From an uncultured Gammaproteobacteria bacterium (GTDB lineage: Bacteria > Pseudomonadota > Gammaproteobacteria > Pseudomonadales > Pseudohongiellaceae): a DNA stretch of 64,000 nucleotides. The notes below the pieces were generated by a model. That model ran no database searches and had not been told where the DNA came from. It saw only the letters and a list, made by a program, of their open reading frames with translations. Shown piece after piece: positions 1-8,265 of this stretch; position 1 is the first letter of the stretch; each line of letters begins with the position of its first letter. The stretch covers positions 124,001 through 188,000 of the forward strand of contig CAJXUA010000003.1 in the NCBI GenBank assembly GCA_913060695.1, given 5' to 3'. The translations under genes and the position numbers were made by a program.

Positions 1-278
1 TGGTGATGACTGTTCTAAGTCGCAACATGGCCACGAACCATGCCTATCTCACTGAGAATATTACTAGCGCAAGGCTTGGTATTGGTTTAAATCAAGTGCC
101 TCAAGCAATGTTAGAAAATGCCGGCGGCATGTTGGCGATGCTTGACGCAGAAGTTACGCGTCAAGCTGCCACAATCGCATATATAAATGATTTCAAATTA
201 ATGATGTGGGTAGTGTTGGCTGTCTCGCCCCTCGTGCTGTTTTTGCGCAAGCGAGTTCCACTGCCAACGCCAGCCTAA
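1..278 (+). CDS. DHA2-family (EmrB/QacA) MFS efflux permease, C-terminal end
   Basis: This is the last ~92 codons of a gene that begins before the window. The motif QAATIAYINDFKLMM followed by one hydrophobic helix and a short basic/proline tail is typical of the final transmembrane segment of 14-TM drug:proton antiporters of the DHA2 group. Such permeases usually work with a membrane-fusion protein and a TolC-type channel, whose genes would lie upstream, outside the window. The reading frame is open from the first base, so the internal Met at position 3 is not the true start. The substrate cannot be predicted. Confidence 0.75.
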   Translation, partial: VMTVLSRNMATNHAYLTENITSARLGIGLNQVPQAMLENAGGMLAMLDAEVTRQAATIAYINDFKLMMWVVLAVSPLVLFLRKRVPLPTPA

Positions 279-290
279 CTATCGCGCTTG

Positions 291-716
291 TCACTTAGGC
301 AGGTAGATGTTGTGACACCCCTCGCACGGGGCGTACATCAGGTCGTTACCGGCGTTGAACATAGCCTCTTCGTCGTGGTTCTGTATGGCTAATTGCGCAC
401 TGCGCGCCGCGCCAATCAATTGCTGTACAAAACCCTGCCAATCCTCGTTCTGTGCCTGCTGCGCGTAGACCCCATCGGCCCCGCCTTGCGCCGTGAGCTG
501 TGCGGCGGCGATTACCACATTAGCGGCTTGATCTAGCTCCAACCATTGCGTATCGCTCTTGATATCGTACGCGCCCCATATTTTATTCGTCGCAGGTGCA
601 ATCACGCCCACCATGATCTCGCGCATATTGAGACCATCGCTCTGTGCAGCCCAAGCAGAGCAAACCATACCAAGCCCAACACTCGCTGCGAGTCCTATTT
701 TTAGCCAATGTGACAT
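291..716 (-). CDS. small periplasmic c-type cytochrome (cytochrome c'-like)
   Basis: About 141 residues. I chose the start at MSHWLKIG because it opens directly onto a signal peptide (hydrophobic run ending CSAWAA); two upstream Met codons at 737 and 734 are in frame. The single heme-binding motif CEGCH is only a few residues from the C-terminus, preceded by helical sequence. C-terminal heme attachment of this kind is characteristic of class II (cytochrome c'-type) proteins, which bind NO or transfer electrons in the periplasm. It is convergent with the efflux permease at the left edge. The electron partner is unknown and the protein is somewhat divergent from typical c' sequences. Confidence 0.65.
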   Translation of the reverse strand: MSHWLKIGLAASVGLGMVCSAWAAQSDGLNMREIMVGVIAPATNKIWGAYDIKSDTQWLELDQAANVVIAAAQLTAQGGADGVYAQQAQNEDWQGFVQQLIGAARSAQLAIQNHDEEAMFNAGNDLMYAPCEGCHNIYLPK

Positions 717-734
717 AAATCCCCTAACAAGCAT

Positions 735-960
735 CAAATAGTGGTTTTCCTGAGGCCACTAGGTCCTCATCAATGTACCTCAACAAACTTGGGTCTTCGC
801 CCTCTCCTTTTGCCCCAAAAATCCCGACGATGGTCGAAGTATGGCAGCTCAGACATGGTAAATCCGCCAGTGTGCAAGATAATGACAGTATTCCGGTCGC
901 TCTCCTAGTTAGTCAACGAGGGTCCAATGCCATTGCAGGATGCGCAAGCACAGCAAAAAA
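735..960 (-). pseudogene. possible decayed heme-protein fragment upstream of the cytochrome c' gene
   Basis: Read on the minus strand, this gap contains CACASCNGIG in one frame (near 930) and ADLPCLSCHTST in another (near 850), separated by a stop and a frame change. The second piece stays open to just before the cytochrome c'-like gene and contains a CxxCH motif; the first resembles CxxCH with His replaced by Asn. This could be a frameshifted small cytochrome or chance. No complete reading frame exists. Confidence 0.2.
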
Positions 961-1009
961 GTTTAACTTTTGGCGCTAAGGTAACAACGGAAATCAACGG
1001 GATGCGCGT

Positions 1010-2458
1010 ATGTACATCCCAGACAAACCAATTAATTCCTTTTTTGAGACTTTGCCGATGGATTCGCGAGATACAATAAACGCCGACACTCAAGACTCTC
1101 CCCTAATTGCCCCTCCTTCGCGCAAGAAGCGCAAGAGTCGGTGGCCGATGGTGCTTATCGTTCTAGCACTTGCAGGAGGCAGCATTTATTACCTCAACTC
1201 TGAGGAAGCAACCGTAGCTGACCAGCCGCTGGTTTCGACGGTCGAGATTGGCAGCATCATCAACACCATCTCCTCCGCTGGCACCGTCAAACCGAGCAAC
1301 TTCGTTGATGTCGGCGCGCAGGTATCCGGCCAACTAGAGAAACTCTATGTCGAGGTCGGCGACGTCGTCGAGGAAGGTCAAATTCTCGCAGAGATCGACG
1401 CCCGCTCCCAACAGAGCCGCGTCGATGCCAGCCGTTCCGCCATCGAGGCACAAGAGGCACAAATCGCTTCGCGCCGCGCCTCCCTACAGCTCGCTAGGAC
1501 CAATAAGGAGCGTCAGGAACGCCTCATGGCCGCCAATGCCACCAGTCAGCAAGACTTCGACACTGCCGTTTCGAACCTCGCCAACGCCGAGGCTAGCCTG
1601 ATTCAACTAGAGAAGCAGATTCAGCAGTCCCGCGCGAGCTTACTCTCCGATGAGACCGAACTGGAATACACTCGAATTTATGCACCGCTTGCCGGCACAG
1701 TGGTCTCTATTGAGATGAACGAAGGCCGTACCCTTAACGCCAATCAAAACGCACCTACAATCCTGCGCATTGCCGACCTTTCCCTAATGACTGTAGAGGC
1801 CGAGATATCAGAGGCCGACATCGGTAGCTTGAAGAAAGGCATGGAAATCTATTTCACTACCTTGAGTGGCGGTACACGCCGATGGACCGGCGAACTACGG
1901 CAGATCCTGCCTACTCCGGTAGTGACCAGCAATGTGGTGCTGTATACCGGACTTTTCGACGTTCAGAACCAAGATGGCACTCTATTGCCCGAGATGACCG
2001 CACAGGTCTTCTTCATCACCTCTGCAGCCCGTAACGTACTGACTGTGCCACTGGGCGCACTGACCTTCGTCGACGTAGAACAGCCAAGTGGCGCAGCGAC
2101 GCCAGGGGATAATGGCGAGGGCGCCGTTCCTGCAGGAGTGCAGCGGCCCGCAGGGGCAGGCCAACGCCCTGCAGGAGCTGGTCAACGCCCTGCCGGTGCT
2201 GGTCGTCGCCCTCAGGCAAGCCAACTCTCGGGAGACTTGCCTGCACGACGCCCTGCTCTAGCGCTTGTTTTGAAAGAAGATGGCACCGAAGAGCAGCGTC
2301 GAGTAGTGGTTGGTGTCACTAGCCGCATCAACGCGGAAGTGATCAACGGACTGCAAGAAGGCGAGCAAGTAATTTCCGGCATTATACAAGCGGCAGCTGC
2401 CGCACCGGCCAACACCGAAGGGTTTAGACGCCCAGGTGGTTTCCCTGGAGGCTTCTGA
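1010..2458 (+). CDS. macA: MacA-like periplasmic adaptor (HlyD/RND-type membrane fusion protein)
   Basis: 482 residues, or 466 if translation starts at the later Met of MDSRD. A basic N-terminus (RKKRKSR) precedes one transmembrane helix (about 46-62), then a lipoyl/biotinyl half-motif (VDVGAQVSGQLEKLYVEVGD), a long coiled-coil hairpin (about 140-215), the second half-motif (YAPLAGTVVSIEMNEG) and beta-barrel/MP domains. This is the architecture of MacA, which links the MacB ATPase to an outer-membrane channel. Its stop overlaps the macB start (TGATG). An unusual insert near residues 378-402 carries three tandem RPAGAGQ-like repeats, and the tail is Gly/Pro-rich. Probable cargo: macrolides, lipopeptides or peptides. 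Confidence 0.9.
   Translation: MYIPDKPINSFFETLPMDSRDTINADTQDSPLIAPPSRKKRKSRWPMVLIVLALAGGSIYYLNSEEATVADQPLVSTVEIGSIINTISSAGTVKPSNFVDVGAQVSGQLEKLYVEVGDVVEEGQILAEIDARSQQSRVDASRSAIEAQEAQIASRRASLQLARTNKERQERLMAANATSQQDFDTAVSNLANAEASLIQLEKQIQQSRASLLSDETELEYTRIYAPLAGTVVSIEMNEGRTLNANQNAPTILRIADLSLMTVEAEISEADIGSLKKGMEIYFTTLSGGTRRWTGELRQILPTPVVTSNVVLYTGLFDVQNQDGTLLPEMTAQVFFITSAARNVLTVPLGALTFVDVEQPSGAATPGDNGEGAVPAGVQRPAGAGQRPAGAGQRPAGAGRRPQASQLSGDLPARRPALALVLKEDGTEEQRRVVVGVTSRINAEVINGLQEGEQVISGIIQAAAAAPANTEGFRRPGGFPGGF
2141..2212 (+). repeat. in-frame tandem repeats (RPAGAGQ) inside macA
   Basis: Three imperfect ~21-bp units encode RPAGAGQ, RPAGAGQ and RPAGAGR in succession within the periplasmic part of MacA. 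The units differ at synonymous positions, so this is not a very recent expansion. It makes a flexible basic/Pro-Ala-Gly linker in a region where MacA homologues normally have compact beta-structure. Confidence 0.75.
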
Positions 2459-4494
2459 TGAGCGTAGGCGTTCTTGATGGAAGTGAAATACCAGAAGATG
2501 GCACTGTAGCGGAGCAGATGGCGGCGAGTGACTTGTTGTCCACCCCTATCATCGAGCTGCGCGATATAAAGCGCACCTTCGTAACGGGCGGTGGCGTCGA
2601 AGTACGCGCCCTACGCGGTATCGACCTGAAGATTCACATGGGCGAGTTTGTCGCCATCATGGGGCAGTCAGGTTCCGGTAAGTCCACCATGATGAACATC
2701 TTGGGTTGTCTCGACAAAGCCACTTCCGGCACCTATTTATTTGCCGGTCGCGATATTCGTAACTTCGCCCCTGACGACTTAGCATGGCTGCGCCGCGAGG
2801 CCTTCGGCTTCGTATTCCAGAGCTATAATCTTCTACCCCACGCCAGTGCCGAAGAAAACGTGGAGATCCCCGCGATCTACGCCGGCTACTCTGCCAACGA
2901 ACGTCAGGTTAAAGCGGAAGCCTTACTAACCTCACTTGGTTTAGGCGATCGTATGGATCACCGTCCAAGCCAATTATCCGGCGGCCAACAGCAGCGCGTC
3001 TCAATTGCTCGCGCTCTTATGAATGGTGGCAATATCATCCTAGCGGACGAACCCACTGGCGCATTGGATTCCCAGAGCGGCGTGGAAGTCATGGCGCTTC
3101 TTAAGGATCTAGCAAGACAGGGTCATACCGTCATCCTCATTACCCACGATCCAGAGGTCGCCTTGCAGGCGGACCGCATTATCGAGTTTAGGGATGGCAA
3201 GGTAATAGAGGACCGGCGTCAAGACGGTATCCAGTTCAAGCCGAAAGGCAATGAACAGTTGCGAAAATTATTTATGAATCGCAAGATCGCCTCGCCACTG
3301 GCTGGTGTGGCCGAAGCCATCAACATGGCCTTACGTTCCCTAACCGCCAATATATTCCGTACGATTCTGACTCTACTCGGCATCGTGATCGGCGTTGCCT
3401 CCGTAGTGGCGATGCTGGCTATCGGCGAAGGCGCGAGCCAGGAGATCGTGGACCGCATCAGTTCGATCGGCACCAATATATTAACGCTGCAACCGGCGCG
3501 AATTCCGGGGCAACGGCGCTCTATGCCCTCGACACTGACATTCGAAGATGCCGACGAAATTCTCGCCTCTATTCCAAATATAACTGGTACCTTAGCGGAA
3601 ATCGATGGCAATAACACAGTACGTTATGGACGCCAAGATTACTCCACTACAGTCACGGCTACTGGCGAAAATCTACCGGAAATTCGTAACTGGCCGCTGT
3701 CCCAGGGCGTATTTTTTACCCGCGAAGACAGTGACCGCTATATCTCCGTCGCCGTGCTCGGCGCAACGGTAGCTGAAGAGTTGTTCGTGAATGGGACAAA
3801 CCCATTAGGGGAGTATATTTTAATTCGCAATGTTCCGTTCCAGATCATCGGCGTACTTACTCGCAAGGGCTCCTCTGGTTTCGGAGGCAGAGACCAAGAC
3901 GATGCTGTATTCGTACCGTTGAAAGCCGGGGCATTACGACTTTTCGGGGCAGATGTCGCGAACTCTATAACGGTGGCAGTGGATGATATAGGACAAATCA
4001 ATCAGACCGAGGCGAATCTTAGCGAGTTTATGATCGCGCGCCACGGTAGCGAAGATTTCCGCATCTTCAACAGCGCTGAGCTGCTCGACACTGTCTCCGC
4101 CTCGCAAGACACGATGACTATGCTTCTGGGCTCCGTCGCGGCTATCTCCCTTCTAGTGGGGGGTATCGGCGTGATGAACATCATGCTGGTCTCGGTGACC
4201 GAGCGTACTCGTGAGATCGGCATACGCATGGCCACCGGTGCGCGGCAGAACGATATTCTTGCGCAGTTCCTCTCTGAGGCGATCGTAGTCTCCGGCGTAG
4301 GGGGGCTGATCGGCGTCGGCATCGGGGTCGGGGCGGGACTCCTTATGCAGTACTTCGGCGTGGCCATTAAGTTTACCTCCACGCCGATGATTTTGGCCTT
4401 CTGCAGTGCCGCTGCTACAGGCTTGATATTTGGTTTTACGCCAGCGCGAAAAGCAGCTCGGCTCGACCCAGTCGTCGCGCTAGCCAACGAATAA
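2458..4494 (+). CDS. macB: MacB-like ABC transporter (ATPase plus FtsX-type permease)
   Basis: 678 residues, slightly longer than the usual ~650 because of an N-terminal extension of about 30 residues. The N-terminal nucleotide-binding domain shows Walker A (GQSGSGKST), the Q-loop (FVFQSYNLLPH), signature LSGGQQQR, Walker B (IILADEPTGALDS) and H-loop (ITHD). One transmembrane helix (about 300-322) precedes a large periplasmic domain, and three C-terminal helices complete the FtsX fold. MacB does not transport through the membrane; it works as a mechanotransmitter that drives periplasmic substrates through TolC-type channels. The gene overlaps macA by one base and is followed after 13 bp by the outer-membrane partner. 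Confidence 0.93.
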   Translation: MSVGVLDGSEIPEDGTVAEQMAASDLLSTPIIELRDIKRTFVTGGGVEVRALRGIDLKIHMGEFVAIMGQSGSGKSTMMNILGCLDKATSGTYLFAGRDIRNFAPDDLAWLRREAFGFVFQSYNLLPHASAEENVEIPAIYAGYSANERQVKAEALLTSLGLGDRMDHRPSQLSGGQQQRVSIARALMNGGNIILADEPTGALDSQSGVEVMALLKDLARQGHTVILITHDPEVALQADRIIEFRDGKVIEDRRQDGIQFKPKGNEQLRKLFMNRKIASPLAGVAEAINMALRSLTANIFRTILTLLGIVIGVASVVAMLAIGEGASQEIVDRISSIGTNILTLQPARIPGQRRSMPSTLTFEDADEILASIPNITGTLAEIDGNNTVRYGRQDYSTTVTATGENLPEIRNWPLSQGVFFTREDSDRYISVAVLGATVAEELFVNGTNPLGEYILIRNVPFQIIGVLTRKGSSGFGGRDQDDAVFVPLKAGALRLFGADVANSITVAVDDIGQINQTEANLSEFMIARHGSEDFRIFNSAELLDTVSASQDTMTMLLGSVAAISLLVGGIGVMNIMLVSVTERTREIGIRMATGARQNDILAQFLSEAIVVSGVGGLIGVGIGVGAGLLMQYFGVAIKFTSTPMILAFCSAAATGLIFGFTPARKAARLDPVVALANE

Positions 4495-4507
4495 GGAAAC
4501 AGGAAAC

Positions 4508-5926
4508 ATGCGTCACTTTACACTTCAACCGCTGGTTCGAGCTTTGCTCGGCGGCGGCTTTGCTTTAACACTGAATGCCTGTGCATTGCAGAGCGAAGCG
4601 CCGGCCTTGGCGCAGAGCGATGTGCCAGATGCTTGGGTAGCACCTATCGATGAAGAGGCCGCGACTTGGCCACAGAGCACGTGGTGGGACTCCTATGCGG
4701 ACCCTGAGCTTAGTGGCTTGATCGACACCATCGCACAACGAAATTTCGACCTAGCGAATAATCGTCGCACACTCGAGGCGGCGCAGATCACTTTGCGCGA
4801 GGCCGGATTCGACCTATACCCTACTGGCAGCATCACTCTGGGTACAGGGGCGAATTACACCGACAGTCGCAGCGATGGCAGCTCACAAAGTAATAGTGCC
4901 AATGTCCCTTTCGAGCTAGGCGCCTCACTAAGCTATGGCAATATTATTGCTAAGCCAGCCATCTACACGAAAGCAGTAGCCGACTACGAATCTCGGGCCG
5001 CACTGAGCGCCGATGTCGCACTGACGACACTTGGCACCTCTGCCTCAACCTATTTCCAGTTATTGCTGATTCGCGACAAGATTAGGGCGTCCCAGCAGAA
5101 CGTCGAGAATGCCCAAGCGATCAGCGAGATTGCAAATGCTCGAGTCGAGGCCGGCGTGGCCGTCCCCATAGAAGCGTTGCAGCAACAGATAGCCTTACAA
5201 AGAGAGATGGCCAATCTGAGTAACTTCCGTCAGAGCGAGCTCTCTGCCCTCGCCTCGCTTGCCCTACTTTCCGGAACCGGCGTCCAAGACTTCGCTCTTG
5301 CAGGTGAAACCTTGAACCAGATCACCGTGCCTAGCGTTCAACCCGGCCTGCCCTCGGAGCTATTATTACGTCGCCCAGACCTAGTGCAAGCCGAGGCACT
5401 ATTGCGCAGCTCGACCGCAAACGTCGACATCGTGCGTACCGCCTACTTCCCCAACATCTCTCTGACGAGCAATCTCAGTGCCGGTAGCACCTCACTGACC
5501 GAGCTGATCTCCTCGCCAGATACTTTCTTTAGCCTCAATGCGTCTGTGTTACAGACCTTACTAGATAATGGTCAACGCGACCGCAACGTGGAGCGTTCGC
5601 AGCTCACGCTGGAGAGCAGCCTCGCGGACTATCGCAAGACTGTGATTGCAGCGTTCAACGAGATCGAAGTTTTGTTGAGCAATATGCAGGTGCAGAACCA
5701 GCTCTTAGAAGTAGCCCAGCAAAATCTCAACGCAGCGGAAGAGTCCTTCCGCATTGCGCAGGTACGCTACGAAGAAGGGGTGACGGATTTCCAGACAGTA
5801 CTGACCTCGCAGAACACCTTGTTCTCCACTAGCAACAGCTATCTAGACACCAAGCTTTCGCAGCTCAACACTAGCGTGAACCTCTATCAGGCCCTCGGTG
5901 GCGGCTGGGAGAAGGAGGAGCTCTAG
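4508..5926 (+). CDS. NodT-type outer-membrane efflux lipoprotein (TolC family)
   Basis: 472 residues with a lipoprotein signal whose lipobox LNAC places the lipidated Cys at residue 25. Two OEP repeats follow with long alpha-helical stretches (about 150-260 and 350-460), including the family motif ELLLRRPDLVQAEALL. It forms the outer-membrane channel for the MacAB pair encoded just upstream. The start is supported by AGGAAAC seven bases before ATG. With macA and macB it forms a complete three-gene exporter operon. NodT-type factors are lipid-anchored, unlike E. coli TolC. Confidence 0.9.
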   Translation: MRHFTLQPLVRALLGGGFALTLNACALQSEAPALAQSDVPDAWVAPIDEEAATWPQSTWWDSYADPELSGLIDTIAQRNFDLANNRRTLEAAQITLREAGFDLYPTGSITLGTGANYTDSRSDGSSQSNSANVPFELGASLSYGNIIAKPAIYTKAVADYESRAALSADVALTTLGTSASTYFQLLLIRDKIRASQQNVENAQAISEIANARVEAGVAVPIEALQQQIALQREMANLSNFRQSELSALASLALLSGTGVQDFALAGETLNQITVPSVQPGLPSELLLRRPDLVQAEALLRSSTANVDIVRTAYFPNISLTSNLSAGSTSLTELISSPDTFFSLNASVLQTLLDNGQRDRNVERSQLTLESSLADYRKTVIAAFNEIEVLLSNMQVQNQLLEVAQQNLNAAEESFRIAQVRYEEGVTDFQTVLTSQNTLFSTSNSYLDTKLSQLNTSVNLYQALGGGWEKEEL

Positions 5927-6010
5927 GGAAGCTCTGAATAGCCTTATACTGGAGATTGGGCGGTTGATGGGCTAAAGTGGCGCTTCGTTTGAAACTCAGG
6001 AAAGCTACAA

Positions 6011-6859
6011 ATGCCTGCTGCAGGTGAAGCGCAAAAATCCCGTAAACAACGCGTCTATGACGTGATCTTTGGTTACGATACCAAAGCCGGAAAGACCTTC
6101 GATCTAGTACTGATTATCATGATCAGTGCCAGTGTGTTTGCGGTAATGTTGGACTCGATAGGCTGGCAGAGCGACACTTTCAATCGCAGCCTATTCATCC
6201 TTGAGTGGTTATTTACCCTCGCCTTTACACTAGAGTATGCCCTGCGCATCTATAGCTCACCCAAGCCGCGTAGCTATGTACTGAGCTACTATGGCCTGAT
6301 CGATCTATTATCGATTCTGCCCACCTACCTCGCTTACTTCTATGCCGGCGCCAACTTCCTAGTCGTGATTCGAGTTCTGCGGGTATTACGCGTATTCCGG
6401 GTTCTGAAATTATTTCGTTATATGGGCGAGGCCAATCTATTATTCGGCGCGCTAGTCAACGCTAGGCGCAAGATTTTCGTATTCATGTTTGCCGTGTTCA
6501 ACCTCGTCATCGTGTTTGGCACCTTAATGTTCATTATCGAGGGGCCGGACAATGGCTTTAGCAATATTCCACAGAGCATCTACTGGGCAATCGTCACAAT
6601 CACGACCGTAGGCTATGGGGACATCACCCCGCACACACCGCTAGGACAAGGCATAGCGGCCCTCGCGATGATCTGCGGCTACGCGATCATCGCAGTGCCA
6701 ACAGGCATCATCGGTGCGGAGTTAATGCAGCAGTTTCAGACCCGCGGCAGCCCCTCCTCCTATCGTAAGATTGAGTGTCCACATTGTAACGCCAAGGATC
6801 ATCAGAACGACGCCACCTACTGTCGGCTTTGTGGCGGGGTGCTGTCCCCCGATAAATAG
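6011..6859 (+). CDS. voltage-gated potassium channel-like protein with C-terminal zinc ribbon
   Basis: 282 residues with six transmembrane segments. S4 is an arginine ladder (VIRVLRVLRVFRVLKLFR, residues about 122-139) and the pore carries the K+ selectivity filter TVGYGD (codons 6604-6621). These are the hallmarks of a prokaryotic Kv-type channel. After S6 the cytoplasmic tail holds two Cys pairs (CPHC and CRLC) spaced like a zinc ribbon, an uncommon appendage. The start is supported by AGGAAAG upstream. The gene stands alone between the exporter operon and a c-di-GMP gene. A role in membrane-potential or ion homeostasis is inferred from family only. Confidence 0.88.
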   Translation: MPAAGEAQKSRKQRVYDVIFGYDTKAGKTFDLVLIIMISASVFAVMLDSIGWQSDTFNRSLFILEWLFTLAFTLEYALRIYSSPKPRSYVLSYYGLIDLLSILPTYLAYFYAGANFLVVIRVLRVLRVFRVLKLFRYMGEANLLFGALVNARRKIFVFMFAVFNLVIVFGTLMFIIEGPDNGFSNIPQSIYWAIVTITTVGYGDITPHTPLGQGIAALAMICGYAIIAVPTGIIGAELMQQFQTRGSPSSYRKIECPHCNAKDHQNDATYCRLCGGVLSPDK

Positions 6860-7011
6860 CACTCCTTAGTGCTTGCGCAGCTTTACAAATCCTAAGCTCC
6901 CAATAGACCTCCCCGTGATTGACTCTGCGTAGGCACTAGGCAAGAATGGAAAGGCATACTTCGCGTTCTAGGATTAACACGCTAGGATGTTTACTCGCTA
7001 TCGGGATAGCC

Positions 7012-8265
7012 ATGAAACGCAACAGTCTACTCATCATCGACGACGATCCTTTGATCTGTAAAACTCTTGAGAATATTGCCGAGAAGGCTGGTTTCGAGGT
7101 GATGTCGACCGATAGCGCTTTCTCTTTCTTCTCGCAATTAGAATTATTCAATCCAAGCCTAGTGCTCCTCAATGTCGAGATGACAGAGCTCAATGGCATG
7201 GACGTTATGATGCGCCTTGCAGAGTTACATACGCAGGCCAAACTCATCATCACCAACACACAACAACGCGGCCATACGGAAAGGGCTACGCAGATCGCTG
7301 CAGACAGTGGCTTGCGTGTACTGGGGGCTCTCGAGAAGCCATTCTCGGCTGCCAATCTTAAGTATTTGCTTACGCTACATCTAAGCCAGTTCGATAAGAC
7401 GCGCAATACCTCGCAAGAACAAATCGAACCGAATGGCTCGGATTGGACACCCACCTTAGAAGACATTATTCGAGTAGTCGAGAACGACGAAATCACACTC
7501 AATTTCCAGCCGAAATTACATTGCGCTAGCGGCAACATTATAGGCTTCGAAGCCTTAGCGCGCTGGAATGTGCCTGGCCGCGGTCATATCACACCCAGTT
7601 TATTCGTGCCCTTAGCGGAACAGAACCACTTGTATAGCGTTATGACACGCAACGTCGTGCGCCAGGGCATCAAGTGGCTAGCCCAATTGAACAAGACCGA
7701 AATCGCCGGTGCAAAACCCGGTGCGGACGGACAGCCCCATGCCTATACTCTGGCATTTAATATCTCTACAAACGCCCTATATGATCTCGACATGCCGCAG
7801 CAATTTTGTGAGATATGTAATGATCTCGGCGTGCCCCCTGCCCTGATCACGCTTGAAGTGAGTGAGCCGGACTCCATACGTGACTTGCAAGAATTCATAA
7901 ACGCTCTAGAGCGCTTTCATGGCTTCGGTTTCCGCCTGTCACTAGATGATTTTGGCACCGGCCATATGGCAGTACGCGAGCTAGTACGCACAGCTTTTAA
8001 GGAAGTTAAAATCGATAGGAAATTTATCGACAAATGCGACGAGTCCGCCGAACTGACTGCGATCGTGAACAGCTGTATCGATATCGCCAATAACCTCAAG
8101 CTAGAGATCGTAGCCGAAGGAATCGAGACGCAGAAAATTCAAGACCTGATGAAAAGCAAAGGCTGCTACGGGCTGCAGGGATATTTCATCTCCAAACCCT
8201 TAGCTGCGAACAAAGTCGCGAGCTGGCTAACACAATATTACGCGTCCGCCTCCACTAGGCCCTAA
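7012..8265 (+). CDS. response-regulator-like REC-EAL protein, probable c-di-GMP phosphodiesterase
   Basis: 417 residues from the ATG of MKRNSLLIIDDD; an upstream in-frame Met at 6946 would add a non-homologous leader. The N-terminal receiver has the acidic pocket (DDD, 10-12), but the phosphoacceptor position reads LLNVEM, with Asn54 in place of Asp. The EAL domain follows from about residue 145 and looks catalytically complete: FEALARW, NIST, LEVSE, SLDDFGTGH, VKIDRKFI, VAEGIET and LQGYFISKP. It should hydrolyse c-di-GMP to pGpG. The receiver is probably not switched by ordinary phosphorylation. Its 3' end overlaps the convergent EAL-like gene by 11 bp. Confidence 0.88.
   Translation: MKRNSLLIIDDDPLICKTLENIAEKAGFEVMSTDSAFSFFSQLELFNPSLVLLNVEMTELNGMDVMMRLAELHTQAKLIITNTQQRGHTERATQIAADSGLRVLGALEKPFSAANLKYLLTLHLSQFDKTRNTSQEQIEPNGSDWTPTLEDIIRVVENDEITLNFQPKLHCASGNIIGFEALARWNVPGRGHITPSLFVPLAEQNHLYSVMTRNVVRQGIKWLAQLNKTEIAGAKPGADGQPHAYTLAFNISTNALYDLDMPQQFCEICNDLGVPPALITLEVSEPDSIRDLQEFINALERFHGFGFRLSLDDFGTGHMAVRELVRTAFKEVKIDRKFIDKCDESAELTAIVNSCIDIANNLKLEIVAEGIETQKIQDLMKSKGCYGLQGYFISKPLAANKVASWLTQYYASASTRP

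Noticed and set aside
905-1093. 62-codon minus-strand frame over the macA start
   Set aside because: It overlaps the N-terminus of the efflux adaptor on the opposite strand; only the short CACASCNG stretch was of interest, noted as a possible relic.
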